Positions 43,287-54,809 of a DNA stretch of 64,000 nt are shown here, one piece after another. A program made the translations under genes and the position numbers. The notes beneath the pieces were generated by a model. The model made no database searches and was not told where the DNA came from. It was given only the letters and a program-made list of their open reading frames with translations. The stretch comes from Microbacterium pseudoresistens (GTDB taxonomy: Bacteria; Actinomycetota; Actinomycetes; Actinomycetales; Microbacteriaceae): positions 2,108,001 through 2,172,000 of the forward strand of contig NZ_JACCBH010000001.1 of the NCBI RefSeq assembly GCF_013409745.1, given 5' to 3'. Every line of letters begins with the position of its first letter. Positions within the stretch are counted from its first letter, which is position 1.

Positions 43287-44467
43287 AGCAGTATCTGTTC
43301 ACGATCATCCTCACGGCGGCGATCACTCTCGCCATGTCGTGGGGGGTCTGGCAGCTCAGTCTCCGTTTCAAGCTCTACCCGGGCATCCGCGAGCGCGACG
43401 TGCACACCACGCCCACGCCGCGTCTCGGGGGAGTGGCGATGTTCCTCGCCATCGTCGCCGCGGTCGCGGCGTCATCCGCCAACCCGTTCTTCGGCATCAT
43501 CTGGTCGCGCCCGCAGACCGTCTGGGCCGTGCTGGGAGCGGCTGCGCTCATCGCCGTGATCGGCGTGATCGACGATCTGTGGGACCTGGACTGGATGATC
43601 AAGCTCGGCGCGCAGTTCGTCGCCGCGGGGCTGATCACGGTCGTCGGCGGACTGCAGATCCTGTTCCTGCCGGTGGGGGAGCCCGTCGTCGGCTCGAGCT
43701 GGGTGAGCATCGCGGTGACCATGCTCGCGATCGTCATCGTCATGAACGCCGTCAACTTCATCGACGGCCTCGACGGACTCGTCGCCGGGGTGTGCCTCAT
43801 CGCCAACGCGGTGTTCTTCGCGTACTCCTATGTGCTCGCCAGAGACACCGGAGCCTCGAGCTACTTCAACCTGGCCTCCTTCCTCGCGGCCGTGCTCATC
43901 GGCGCGTGCATCGGGTTCCTGCCGATGAACTGGAGCCCGGCGAAGCTGTTCATGGGCGACTCCGGCGCACTCGTGCTCGGGCTGCTCATGGCCACCTCCG
44001 CGGTCGCGATCACCGGCTCGCTCAACCCCTCCGCCCTCGGCCACGACCAGATCGGCCGTTCCCAGCTGCTCGGTGCGTTCATCCCGATCCTGCTGCCGGT
44101 GGCCGTCGTGATCCTGCCGCTGCTCGACTTCGGCCTCGCCGTGCTGCGGCGCATGGGGGCGGGCAAGTCGCCGTTCTCCCCGGATCGCAAGCACCTGCAT
44201 CACCGGATGCTCGACCTCGGCCACCGCGATCGCGACGCGGTGCTCATCTTCTACGCCTGGACGGCGATCATCTCGCTGTCGGTGCTGCTCATGTATGTGG
44301 GCACGCGTCAGGCATGGCCGGGCGACTATCTGATCGGGATCGGGTTCGGCGTGGTCGGCGTGGCGGCCTGCCTCGTCGTGACCCTGCTTCCCTCCGACAG
44401 CCGCGCCGCCGCAGCACGCGCGGCGGCTGCACCCGTTCCCGAACCCGAGATCAGGGGAGACCGATGA
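43283..44467 (+). CDS. wecA: Undecaprenyl-phosphate GlcNAc-1-phosphate transferase (WecA/TagO-like)
   Basis: 394-residue membrane transferase with about 11 helices of the MraY/WecA superfamily. Family marks are HTTPTPRLGG near the start, the Mg-binding IDDLWDLDW, NAVNFIDGLDGL and the C-terminal RKHLHHRMLDLGH. It starts assembly of wall glycopolymers by loading GlcNAc-1-P (or a related sugar) on the lipid carrier. GTG start overlaps tsaC, and its stop overlaps the AtpI-like gene (ATGA). Confidence 0.93.
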   Translation: MKQYLFTIILTAAITLAMSWGVWQLSLRFKLYPGIRERDVHTTPTPRLGGVAMFLAIVAAVAASSANPFFGIIWSRPQTVWAVLGAAALIAVIGVIDDLWDLDWMIKLGAQFVAAGLITVVGGLQILFLPVGEPVVGSSWVSIAVTMLAIVIVMNAVNFIDGLDGLVAGVCLIANAVFFAYSYVLARDTGASSYFNLASFLAAVLIGACIGFLPMNWSPAKLFMGDSGALVLGLLMATSAVAITGSLNPSALGHDQIGRSQLLGAFIPILLPVAVVILPLLDFGLAVLRRMGAGKSPFSPDRKHLHHRMLDLGHRDRDAVLIFYAWTAIISLSVLLMYVGTRQAWPGDYLIGIGFGVVGVAACLVVTLLPSDSRAAAARAAAAPVPEPEIRGDR

Positions 44468-44997
44468 GCCCGAGTCCTGTCAGCAGCACGCCGATCCTGC
44501 GCCGCACCCTGATCGTCGGCGGCATCGCCGCGATCCTCCTCGCCATCGTCGCCGCCGTCATCGGCGGGCTCGTCGCCGGTGCGAACGGCATGTGGAGCGG
44601 ACTCGCCGGCGTGCTCCTCGCCGTCGTGTTCCTCGCCATCACGGGCATCAGCATCCTCGTGGCCAACCGCTGGTACGGCGATCCGTTGTACGTGCAGTTC
44701 TTCTTCGCGATCGTGCTGGGCGGATGGCTGCTCAAGCTCGCCCTGTTCGTCGTGATCATGCTCGTGCTGCGCGGACAGCCGTGGATCTCGCCGCTGGTGT
44801 TCTTCCTCTCGATCGTCGCCGGCGTGGTCATGTCGCTCGTCGTCGACGTCGTCGTGCTGATGAAGATGCGCCTGCCGCACGTGAGCGATATATCGTTGCC
44901 GACCTCGGATCCCGAGGACGAGAGCGACCCGCAGGGGGCCGCCGGCCGGGGGGAACAGCCCACAGGGGACACACCTCCGACGTCGCCCGATCCCTGA
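44464..44997 (+). CDS. AtpI-like membrane protein upstream of the ATP synthase operon
   Basis: 177 residues with four membrane helices and an acidic, Pro/Ser-rich C-terminal tail. The position between wecA and atpB, and the four-helix pattern, fit actinobacterial AtpI, implicated in c-ring assembly or Mg uptake. Sequence conservation is low, so the call rests mostly on context. Translationally coupled to wecA. Confidence 0.7.
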   Translation: MSPSPVSSTPILRRTLIVGGIAAILLAIVAAVIGGLVAGANGMWSGLAGVLLAVVFLAITGISILVANRWYGDPLYVQFFFAIVLGGWLLKLALFVVIMLVLRGQPWISPLVFFLSIVAGVVMSLVVDVVVLMKMRLPHVSDISLPTSDPEDESDPQGAAGRGEQPTGDTPPTSPDP

Positions 44998-45003
44998 CTC
45001 TGC

Positions 45004-45009
45004 TAGGGT
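45004..45009 (+). promoter_or_regulatory. -10 of the atpBEFHAGDC operon
   Basis: TAGGGT, just after the AtpI-like gene. Predicted start near 45015, leaving a leader of about 100 nt that contains the CGCTCG/CGAGCG hairpin (45022-45038). Confidence 0.5.
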
Positions 45010-45114
45010 GGGACATGCGCCCGCTCGCTCTGCGAGCGCTTGCGCAACCTCGTCTCACCACGTCCATCGTCGCTCCGGTTTCGCACCGGTGCCCCGAAGC
45101 TGGAGCTCGCGCTG

Positions 45115-45921
45115 TTGAATCTCGCTGCGACCATGATCACCCGACTGGCCTCCGACGGCGGCGAGTTCCACGGCCCGTCGATGAACGACTTCTTCCCGGA
45201 GATCCTGTTCGAGGTCGCTGGCATCCCGGTCCACCGGATCCACATCATCCAGTTCCTGTCGGTCGTCGCCGTCGTGTTGATCCTCTGGCTCGGCACGCGC
45301 CGCATGAAGGTCGTCCCCGGCCGGTTCCAGAGCCTGGTCGAGATGGGCCTCGACTTCGTCCGCACCGGCATCGGCCACGACCTGCTCGGCCGTAAGGACG
45401 GCGAACGCTTCGCTCCGCTGCTCGTGACGATCTTCTTCATGGTCTTGTTCATGAACATCACGGGCATCATCCCGTTCCTGAACATGCCCGGCACCGCGAT
45501 CATCGCCGTGCCGCTCACGCTGGCGGTCATCAGCTACGTGACCTTCATCTACGCGGGCATGAAGAAGAGCCCGCTCGGCTTCTGGAAGAACTCCCTCTTC
45601 CCGGCCGGCGTGCCGTGGCCGGTGTACATCATCGTCACGCCGCTCGAGTTCATCTCGACGTTCATCATCCGGCCGGTCACTCTGACGCTGCGACTCATGA
45701 TGAACCTCGTCGTGGGGCACATGATCCTCGTGCTCTGCTTCTCGGCCACCTGGTTCTTCTTCTTCACGGCGGGCGGCGGCTGGGCAGCGCTCGGTGTGGG
45801 CACCCTCGCCTTCGGCGGCGCCTTCACGATCTTCGAGATCCTGGTCGTCGTCCTGCAGTCCTACGTCTTCACCGTCCTCACCGCGATCTACATCCAGCTC
45901 GCGGTGGCAGAAGAGCACTGA
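45115..45921 (+). CDS. atpB: ATP synthase Fo subunit a
   Basis: About 268 residues with six membrane helices. The essential arginine facing the c-ring lies in IIRPVTLTLRLMMNLVVGH, and the C-terminal FTVLTAIYIQLAVAEEH is conserved. The start is uncertain: TTG 45115 has GGAG 9 nt before it and gives a normal-length N-terminus (NLAATMITRLASDG). ATG 45133 is the alternative, and an open frame extends back to 45040. First structural gene of the operon. Confidence 0.93.
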   Translation: MNLAATMITRLASDGGEFHGPSMNDFFPEILFEVAGIPVHRIHIIQFLSVVAVVLILWLGTRRMKVVPGRFQSLVEMGLDFVRTGIGHDLLGRKDGERFAPLLVTIFFMVLFMNITGIIPFLNMPGTAIIAVPLTLAVISYVTFIYAGMKKSPLGFWKNSLFPAGVPWPVYIIVTPLEFISTFIIRPVTLTLRLMMNLVVGHMILVLCFSATWFFFFTAGGGWAALGVGTLAFGGAFTIFEILVVVLQSYVFTVLTAIYIQLAVAEEH

Positions 45922-46218
<297 letters not shown>

Positions 46219-46245
46219 TCCGCACCGACTTCCGAAGGAGACAGG

Positions 46246-46788
46246 ATGCTTGACGCTCTTGTCACGCGCCTCGCGGCGGAGGAGGCACCCAACCCCCTCA
46301 TCCCCGCGTGGTACGACATCATCTGGTCGGCGCTGTGGTTCCTCATCATCCTCATCGTCGTGTGGAAGGTCGCCCTTCCGCGACTCACGGCCATGCTCGA
46401 TGAGCGCTCCGCCGCGATCGAGGGGAACATCGCCAAGGCCGACGAGGCTCAGAAGCAGGCGGAGGCCGCGCTCGAGGAGTACACGCGTCAGCTCGCCGAG
46501 GCCCGTACGGAGGCCGGACAGATCCGCGAGGCCGCCCGTGAGGACGGCAAGAAGATCGTGACCGAGGCCAAGGAGGCCGCGACCACCGAAGCCGCCCGGG
46601 TGACCGCTGCCGCATCCGCGCAGATCGAGGCTGAGCGCCAGAGTGCTCTCGTCTCGCTGCGCGGCGAGGTCGGAACCCTCGCCCTCGACCTGGCCGGCGG
46701 TGTGGTCGGGGAGACGCTCTCCGACGACGCACGCGCGAGCGCGGTCGTCGACCGGTTCCTCGCCGATCTCGAGAAGGCGGAGAAGTAA
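46246..46788 (+). CDS. atpF: ATP synthase Fo subunit b
   Basis: 180 residues. One N-terminal membrane helix (DIIWSALWFLIILIVVWKVALPRL, about 23-46) is followed by a long, charged helix rich in Ala, Glu and Lys that forms the peripheral stalk. Its stop overlaps atpH by 1 nt (TAATG). Confidence 0.95.
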   Translation: MLDALVTRLAAEEAPNPLIPAWYDIIWSALWFLIILIVVWKVALPRLTAMLDERSAAIEGNIAKADEAQKQAEAALEEYTRQLAEARTEAGQIREAAREDGKKIVTEAKEAATTEAARVTAAASAQIEAERQSALVSLRGEVGTLALDLAGGVVGETLSDDARASAVVDRFLADLEKAEK

Positions 46789-47576
46789 TGGGCAGCGCGA
46801 CCACTCAGGCGCTCGCGGCATCGACCACGGCGTTGACCGCGACGAGCGGGCTCACCCTCGACTCGGCGCGCGAGCTGTTCGCGGCCGCGCGTCAGGTCGG
46901 CGAGTCGGCTGGGCTGAGCGGCGCGCTCGCCGATCCCTCCGCACCCGCTGCCGCCCGCGAAGCGCTCGTCGCACGAGTCTTCGCCGGCTTCTCCGCACCC
47001 GTCCAGCGACTGCTGGCCGCGGTGGCGGCGGAGCGCTGGTCGAGCCCCGACGACCTCGTCGACGGCATCGAGGAGCTCGCCGTGCGCTCGGCAGCGGTCG
47101 GCGCTGCCGAGGAAGACATCGAGGGACAGCTGTTCTCGGTCTCCCGCCTCGTGGCCGACAACTCCGAGCTCGAGCTCGCCCTGGGCAGCCGCCTCGGCGA
47201 CGCGACGGCGAAGGGTGCGCTGATCGAGAAGCTGCTCACCGGAGCGGCGGGTGCGGCCACCACGCTCATCGTCTCGTCGCTCGTGCAGCAGCCGCGCGAA
47301 CGACGGGTGCGCCAGCTCCTGAGCCGCGCCATGCGCATCGTCTCCGCGCAGCGCGATCGCATCGTCGCGACGGTGCACTCCGCCGCCGCGCTCAGCGAGG
47401 CGCAGCGCACCCGGCTCTCCGAACTCCTCGCCACGCGCTACGGCCGACCCGTCGCGCTGAACGTGGTGCTCGACCCCGCCGTCGTCGGGGGCCTGCGCGT
47501 GCAGGTCGCAGACGACGTCATCGACGGCAGCATCTCCGCCCGACTCGCCGACCTCCGGCAGAAGCTCGCGGGCTGA
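46788..47576 (+). CDS. atpH: ATP synthase F1 subunit delta
   Basis: 262 residues, longer than the ~180 of E. coli, as in other actinobacteria. The C-terminal half carries the OSCP/delta signature (VVGGLRVQVADDVIDGSISARLADL). Links the peripheral stalk to the top of F1. Confidence 0.93.
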   Translation: MGSATTQALAASTTALTATSGLTLDSARELFAAARQVGESAGLSGALADPSAPAAAREALVARVFAGFSAPVQRLLAAVAAERWSSPDDLVDGIEELAVRSAAVGAAEEDIEGQLFSVSRLVADNSELELALGSRLGDATAKGALIEKLLTGAAGAATTLIVSSLVQQPRERRVRQLLSRAMRIVSAQRDRIVATVHSAAALSEAQRTRLSELLATRYGRPVALNVVLDPAVVGGLRVQVADDVIDGSISARLADLRQKLAG

Positions 47577-47624
47577 CACACGACTTCGCGCGGGCGAACC
47601 GCGCATAGATACAAAGGGAAGACA

Positions 47625-49265
47625 ATGGCAGAACTTTCGATCAGCCCCGACGTCATCCGTGACGCGCTAAAGGACTTCGTCGCCGCGTACGAGCCCACGG
47701 GCGCTGCGGCGACCGAGGTCGGCACGGTCGTCGACGCAGCAGACGGCATCGCGCACGTCGAGGGGCTGCCCGGCGTCATGGCGAACGAGCTCGTCACGTT
47801 CGCGGACGGCACCAAGGGCCTCGCCCTGAACCTCGACGAGCACCAGATCGGCGTCGTCGTGCTCGGCGACTTCACCGGCATCGAGGCGGGCCAAGAGGTC
47901 ACGCGCACCGGAGAAGTCCTCTCCGTGCCCGTGGGCGACGGCTACCTCGGTCGCGTGGTCGACCCGCTCGGAAACCCGATCGACGGCCTCGGTGACATCG
48001 CCACCGAAGGCTCACGCGAGCTCGAACTGCAGGCGCCCGGCGTCATGCAGCGCAAGAGCGTGCACGAACCGTTGCAGACCGGCATCAAGGCCATTGACGC
48101 CATGATCCCCGTCGGCCGCGGACAGCGCCAGCTCATCATCGGCGACCGCCAGACCGGCAAGACGGCCATCGCGATCGACACGATCATCAACCAGAAGGCC
48201 AACTGGGACTCCGGCGACGTGAACAAGCAGGTGCGCTGCATCTACGTCGCGATCGGTCAGAAGGGGTCGACGATCGCCTCCGTGAAGGGCGCACTCGAAG
48301 AGGCCGGCGCTCTGGAGTACACGACGATCGTCGCCGCTCCGGCCTCCGACCCCGCGGGCTTCAAGTATCTGGCTCCCTACACCGGATCGGCCATTGGCCA
48401 GCACTGGATGTACGGCGGCAAGCACGTGCTCATCATCTTCGACGACCTGTCGAAGCAGGCCGAGGCCTACCGCGCCGTCTCGCTGCTGCTGCGCCGTCCC
48501 CCGGGGCGCGAGGCCTACCCGGGCGACGTGTTCTACCTGCACTCGCGTCTGCTCGAGCGTTGCGCGAAGCTCTCCGACGAGCTCGGCGCCGGCTCGATGA
48601 CGGGTCTTCCCATCATCGAGACCAAGGCGAACGACGTCTCGGCGTACATCCCGACCAACGTGATCTCGATCACCGACGGTCAGATCTTCCTGCAGTCCGA
48701 CCTGTTCAACGCCAACCAGCGTCCCGCGGTCGACGTCGGAATCTCCGTCTCCCGCGTCGGTGGCGACGCCCAGGTCAAGTCGATCAAGAAGGTGTCCGGA
48801 ACGCTGAAGCTGGAGCTGGCGCAGTACCGCTCGCTCGAGGCCTTCGCGATGTTCGCCTCCGACCTCGACGCGGCGTCTCGTCGTCAGCTGGCCCGCGGTG
48901 CGCGTCTGACGGAGCTGCTCAAGCAGCCGCAGTACTCGCCGTACCCCGTGGAGGAGCAGGTCGTCTCGATCTGGGCCGGCACCAACGGCAAGCTCGACAC
49001 CATCGAGGTCGGCGATGTCCTGCGCTTCGAGCGCGAACTGCTCGATCACGTGCGTCGCAACACCAAGGTCCTGGACACGCTGCGTGAGACGAACGTGCTC
49101 GACGACGACACCGTCGCAGAGCTCGAGAAGGTCACCGACGAGTTCATCCTGGAGTTCCAGGCCGGCGACGGTCAGTCGATCGGTGCCGTCGGCCACGAGG
49201 AGCACGAGGCGGCCGACGTCGACGACGTGAACCAGGAGAAGATCGTCAAGGGTCGTCGCGCGTAA
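47625..49265 (+). CDS. atpA: ATP synthase F1 subunit alpha
   Basis: 546 residues. P-loop [13 protein letters not shown] (non-catalytic nucleotide site), and [14 protein letters not shown] near 370. The arginine finger lies in the SVSRVGG segment. Acidic C-terminal tail. Good AAAGGGAAG ribosome site. Confidence 0.97.
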   Translation: MAELSISPDVIRDALKDFVAAYEPTGAAATEVGTVVDAADGIAHVEGLPGVMANELVTFADGTKGLALNLDEHQIGVVVLGDFTGIEAGQEVTRTGEVLSVPVGDGYLGRVVDPLGNPIDGLGDIATEGSRELELQAPGVMQRKSVHEPLQTGIKAIDAMIPVGRGQRQLIIGDRQTGKTAIAIDTIINQKANWDSGDVNKQVRCIYVAIGQKGSTIASVKGALEEAGALEYTTIVAAPASDPAGFKYLAPYTGSAIGQHWMYGGKHVLIIFDDLSKQAEAYRAVSLLLRRPPGREAYPGDVFYLHSRLLERCAKLSDELGAGSMTGLPIIETKANDVSAYIPTNVISITDGQIFLQSDLFNANQRPAVDVGISVSRVGGDAQVKSIKKVSGTLKLELAQYRSLEAFAMFASDLDAASRRQLARGARLTELLKQPQYSPYPVEEQVVSIWAGTNGKLDTIEVGDVLRFERELLDHVRRNTKVLDTLRETNVLDDDTVAELEKVTDEFILEFQAGDGQSIGAVGHEEHEAADVDDVNQEKIVKGRRA

Positions 49266-49283
49266 TCGCGCGGGTACTGATAC

Positions 49284-51658
<2,375 letters not shown>

Positions 51659-51660
51659 CC

Positions 51661-51921
51661 ATGGCATTGCACGTCAGCCTCGTCTCCGCCGATGCGGAGG
51701 TCTGGACGGGTGAGGCGAGCCTCGTGGTCGCCAAGACCGTCGAGGGAGAGATCGGCTTCATGCCCGGGCACGAGCCCGTGCTGGCGATCCTCGCCGAGGG
51801 CCAGGTGCGCATCACTCAGGAGGATGGCTCCAAGGTGCTCGCGAATGCGCAGGACGGCTTCGTCTCCATGGAGGGGAACATCCTGACGATCGTCGCCGGC
51901 AACGCGGCGCTCATCGCCTGA
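51661..51921 (+). CDS. atpC: ATP synthase F1 subunit epsilon
   Basis: 86 residues, shorter than the usual ~130. Only the N-terminal beta-sandwich (VSLVSADAEVWTGEASLVVAKTVEGEIGFMPGHEPVLAIL) is present. The inhibitory C-terminal helices are missing, a shortening seen in other actinobacteria. Starts 2 nt after atpD. Followed by a strong terminator. Confidence 0.93.
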   Translation: MALHVSLVSADAEVWTGEASLVVAKTVEGEIGFMPGHEPVLAILAEGQVRITQEDGSKVLANAQDGFVSMEGNILTIVAGNAALIA

Positions 51922-51935
51922 TCCGAGTCCCTGCA

Positions 51936-51969
51936 CGAAGCGCCGGTTCCCTCGGGGGCCGGCGCTTCG
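51936..51969 (+). terminator. Terminator of the atp operon
   Basis: Perfect 11-bp stem CGAAGCGCCGG (51936-51946) with CCGGCGCTTCG (51959-51969), 12-nt loop, 14 nt after the atpC stop. Confidence 0.75.
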
Positions 51970-52009
51970 GCTTTGCACACCCTTCCGCCCTCTGTTCGAC
52001 CGGAGTTCC

Positions 52010-52774
52010 ATGCAGATCCTGCTTCCACCCTCCGAGACGAAGCGTCCCGGCGGCGACGGCCCTGCCCTCGACATCGCGGCGTGGGCGCTGCCGACGCTCG
52101 TGCCCGCCCGCGACGCCGTGATCGACGCGCTCATCGCCCTGGCCGCCGATGAGGAGGAGGCGGCGCGGGTGCTCGCGCTCAGCGCCCGCCAGCGGGGCGA
52201 GATCGCGCACAACGCGACGCTGCGGTCGTCGGCGACCATGCCCGCGGTCGAGCGCTACACGGGTGTGCTCTTCGACGCCCTCGACGCGGGCACGCTCGAT
52301 CGTGCCGCACGACGCTGGCTAGGTGCGCACGTGTGGATCCACAGCGCGCCCTTCGGGCCGGTGGGGGCGCTGGATGCGATTCCCGCGTACCGCCTGGGCG
52401 CGGCCGCACCCCTTCCCGGCGTCGCTTCTCTCAAGCGGCACTGGGCGGGCGCGGTGTCCGAGGCCATCGAGGCCGCGGCGCCGGTGTTCGTGCTCGACCT
52501 GCGCTCGGAGGCCTACGTCGCGCTGGGGCCCGTACCGGATGCGGTGTCGTCGGTGTACGTGCGCGTCGTCACCGAGGAGGGGCGTGCGCTGAACCACTTC
52601 AACAAGCACGCCAAGGGCGAACTGGTGCGCCTGCTCGCCCAGCAACGGCCCCGTGTCGCCTCGCTGCGGGGACTGCTCGCGTGGGCCGAGCGGGCGGAGC
52701 TCACGATGCGCCGCACGGAGGCGCACGGTGTCGTGGAACTGGTCACGGCGCAGCCGATCCGCCGCACTCGCTGA
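52010..52774 (+). CDS. yaaA: Peroxide stress protein YaaA (DUF328)
   Basis: 254 residues. N-terminal ILLPPSETKRPGG, central RYTGVLFDALDA, and the C-terminal HFNKHAKGELVRLL are signatures of the YaaA family, which lowers free intracellular iron and protects DNA during peroxide stress in E. coli. Start ATG 52010. Lies between two terminator-like hairpins, so likely monocistronic. Confidence 0.9.
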   Translation: MQILLPPSETKRPGGDGPALDIAAWALPTLVPARDAVIDALIALAADEEEAARVLALSARQRGEIAHNATLRSSATMPAVERYTGVLFDALDAGTLDRAARRWLGAHVWIHSAPFGPVGALDAIPAYRLGAAAPLPGVASLKRHWAGAVSEAIEAAAPVFVLDLRSEAYVALGPVPDAVSSVYVRVVTEEGRALNHFNKHAKGELVRLLAQQRPRVASLRGLLAWAERAELTMRRTEAHGVVELVTAQPIRRTR

Positions 52775-52804
52775 GAAATCCCTGTATAGACGGGCGCATC
52801 GCGC

Positions 52805-52810
52805 TAAGGT
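52805..52810 (+). promoter_or_regulatory. -10 of the DUF5684-like gene
   Basis: TAAGGT 46 nt before ATG 52857. Unlike many neighbours this gene has a leader of about 40 nt, which holds the 21-nt palindrome. Confidence 0.4.
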
Positions 52811-52816
52811 GAGTGT

Positions 52817-52837
52817 CGCAACGCGGAGGGCGTTGCG
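52817..52837 (+). promoter_or_regulatory. Palindrome in the leader of the DUF5684-like gene
   Basis: Perfect 8-bp arms CGCAACGC and GCGTTGCG around GGAGG, just after the -10. Either an operator at the start site or an RNA hairpin whose loop is a ribosome-site-like GGAGG. Confidence 0.45.
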
Positions 52838-52856
52838 AAATCGTATGGAGGGATCC

Positions 52857-53615
52857 ATGAACGACTACTACGACTCGGGAGCCAGCGTCGCTGCGCTTCT
52901 CGTCGCCGGCTTCATCTGGCTGATCTTCGTCGCCGGCTTCTACGTGCTCAGCTCGCTGTTCCTGATGAAGATCTTCGAGAAGGCGGGTGTCCAGGGCAAG
53001 TGGCGCGCCTGGGTGCCGTTCTACAACTTCATGATCTTCCTGAAGCTCGGCGACTTGAGCCCCTGGCTGATGTTCGGCGTTCTCCTCACCTGGATCCCGT
53101 TCCTGGGCTGGCTGGTCGGCATCGGTCTGGCCGTCGTGATGGTCATGGCCGCGTGGCGCGTCGGGCTGAAGCTGCAGAAGGACGCCGTCTGGGTGGTGCT
53201 GTACTTTTTCCTCAGCATCGTGTGGCTGGGCATCAACGCCTTCGACAAGTCGCGCTGGAACCCGAACATCGCCCCGGCGCCGTGGGCCGGCAACGGCTTC
53301 CTCGGCGACCGCACCGTGTGGGACGGCATTCCCGTGCAGCCGTCGGCCGCCGCTCCGGCCGCCGGCGCGTACGGCGCCCCGCAGGGCTACGCCCCGCCGC
53401 AGGGGTACCAGCCGCCGCAGCAGCCGGGCGTTCCCCCGCAGGGGTACCAGCCTCCGGCTGCGCCGCCGGTTCCGCCGGTGACGCCGCCCGCTGCATCGCC
53501 GACCGCCCCGGCCGCGCCTCCTGCTCCGCCCGCGCCTCCGGCCCCGCCGGTTCCGCCGTCGACGGAGGCCGGCGAGGCTCCGGAGGCTCCCAGGCCGGAC
53601 GACAACCCCGCCTGA
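52857..53615 (+). CDS. DUF5684-type membrane protein with Pro-rich tail
   Basis: 252 residues: about four membrane helices (1-125), with GKWRAWVPFYNFMIFLKLGDLSPW typical of DUF5684, then an amphipathic segment and a long Pro/Ala/Gly/Gln tail (about 165-252) with GYQPP-type repeats. Function unknown. The tail could bind other proteins. The ATG 52857 follows GGAGGGATCC. The leader contains a palindrome. Confidence 0.75.
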   Translation: MNDYYDSGASVAALLVAGFIWLIFVAGFYVLSSLFLMKIFEKAGVQGKWRAWVPFYNFMIFLKLGDLSPWLMFGVLLTWIPFLGWLVGIGLAVVMVMAAWRVGLKLQKDAVWVVLYFFLSIVWLGINAFDKSRWNPNIAPAPWAGNGFLGDRTVWDGIPVQPSAAAPAAGAYGAPQGYAPPQGYQPPQQPGVPPQGYQPPAAPPVPPVTPPAASPTAPAAPPAPPAPPAPPVPPSTEAGEAPEAPRPDDNPA

Positions 53616-53632
53616 CGACACCGCGATCCGCA

Positions 53633-53664
53633 GCGAGCCCTCGGTCTTCGGACCGGGGGCTCGC
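53633..53664 (+). terminator. UUCG-loop terminator of the DUF5684-like gene
   Basis: 14-bp stem with one G-U pair (53633-53646 with 53651-53664; arm GCGAGCCCTCGGTC) closed by a TTCG tetraloop, 18 nt after the stop. Confidence 0.75.
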
Positions 53665-53679
53665 CGTGTCTCGGCTTGA

Positions 53680-53685
53680 TAGCGT
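53680..53685 (+). promoter_or_regulatory. -10 of the aldo/keto reductase gene
   Basis: TAGCGT, 6 nt (GGAGGC), then ATG 53692. Leaderless arrangement. Confidence 0.5.
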
Positions 53686-53691
53686 GGAGGC

Positions 53692-54684
53692 ATGGTGAGT
53701 GGAGATACGGCGACCAGCGACAGACGGGTCGGATCCTCCGGACTGCTGGTCTCCGCGGTCGGGCTCGGATGCAACAACTTCGGCCGGCCGGGCACGGTCA
53801 CCGAGAACCTCGTGGGCACGCGTCGGGTGCTCGACGCCGCGATCGACAGCGGCGTGACCTTCCTCGACACGGCCGACATGTACGGCAGGGACCCGGGGCT
53901 CAGCGAGACGCTCATGGGCGAAGCACTGGAGGGTCGCCGCGATCGCGTGGTCCTCGCATCCAAGTTCGGGCAGCTCCGAGACATGGGCTACGACTTCCCC
54001 GCGGCTCGCGCCTCGCGACGCTACGTCCGCCGGGCGGTCGAGGAGTCGCTGCGTCGCCTGCGCACGGACTGGATCGATCTGTACCAGCTGCATCTGCCCG
54101 ATCCCGAGACGCCGATCGAAGAGACGATCGACGCGCTGGACGACCTGGTGCGCGAGGGCAAGATCCGCTACTACGGGCACTCCAACTTCACCGGGTGGCA
54201 GGTGGCCGAGGCCGAGTTCACCTCCCGCATCCGGCACTCGGGGCGATTCATCTCGGCGCAGAACCACTATTCGCTGCTCGCACGCGGTGTCGAGCGCGAG
54301 GTGCTGCCGGCGGCAGAGCGATACGGGATCGGCTTCTTCCCCTACTTCCCGTTGCACAACGGCCTGCTCACCGGCAAGTTCTCCCGCGAGGGCGGCCCTG
54401 CCGACAGCCGGATCATGGCGACCCGGCGAGGGCTCTGGGAGAACGCACCATGGGATGCGCTGGATGCGTACCGCGCGTTCTGCGACGAGCGCGGGATCAC
54501 GATGCTGGAGGCGACCTTCGGCTGGCTGCTGGCGAACCCCGTCGTGTCGTCGGTGATCGCCGGGGCGACGACGCCGGAGCAGATCGAGTCGAACGCCCGA
54601 GCGGGAGCGGCGTGGCGCCCGGATCCCGACGAGCTCGCCGCGATCGACGCGCTGTTCCCCCTGCCCGAGGACCCCTCTGCATGA
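53692..54684 (+). CDS. Aldo/keto reductase
   Basis: 330-residue TIM-barrel oxidoreductase. Catalytic Asp and Tyr in FLDTADMYG, Lys in VVLASKFG, His in YQLHLPD. The NADPH-binding C-terminal segment is SVIAGATTPEQIESNARA. Substrate not predictable. Start ATG 53692, six bases after TAGCGT. Followed by a 125-nt gap before the PP2C gene. Confidence 0.92.
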   Translation: MVSGDTATSDRRVGSSGLLVSAVGLGCNNFGRPGTVTENLVGTRRVLDAAIDSGVTFLDTADMYGRDPGLSETLMGEALEGRRDRVVLASKFGQLRDMGYDFPAARASRRYVRRAVEESLRRLRTDWIDLYQLHLPDPETPIEETIDALDDLVREGKIRYYGHSNFTGWQVAEAEFTSRIRHSGRFISAQNHYSLLARGVEREVLPAAERYGIGFFPYFPLHNGLLTGKFSREGGPADSRIMATRRGLWENAPWDALDAYRAFCDERGITMLEATFGWLLANPVVSSVIAGATTPEQIESNARAGAAWRPDPDELAAIDALFPLPEDPSA

Positions 54685-54752
54685 CACCCGTCGCTTCGGC
54701 CGGTACGGCTGAGCCGGTTCACAAGTGTGACGGCCGCATGGGCGACAGCCAC

Positions 54753-54758
54753 TAGCAT
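54753..54758 (+). promoter_or_regulatory. -10 of the PP2C gene
   Basis: TAGCAT, 51 nt before the GTG at 54810, giving a leader of about 45 nt with a good GGGAGGG ribosome site. Confidence 0.4.
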
Positions 54759-54809
54759 GTCAAGGAGTGCAGCGGTCGCCACGATCGCCCGAGGTCCGGG
54801 AGGGCACCA

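Noticed and set aside
53380..53590. Repeated GGGGTACCAGCC-type units that resemble a short repeat array
   Set aside because: They encode GYQPP-type repeats in frame within the Pro-rich tail of the DUF5684-like protein. There are no spacers of CRISPR type.
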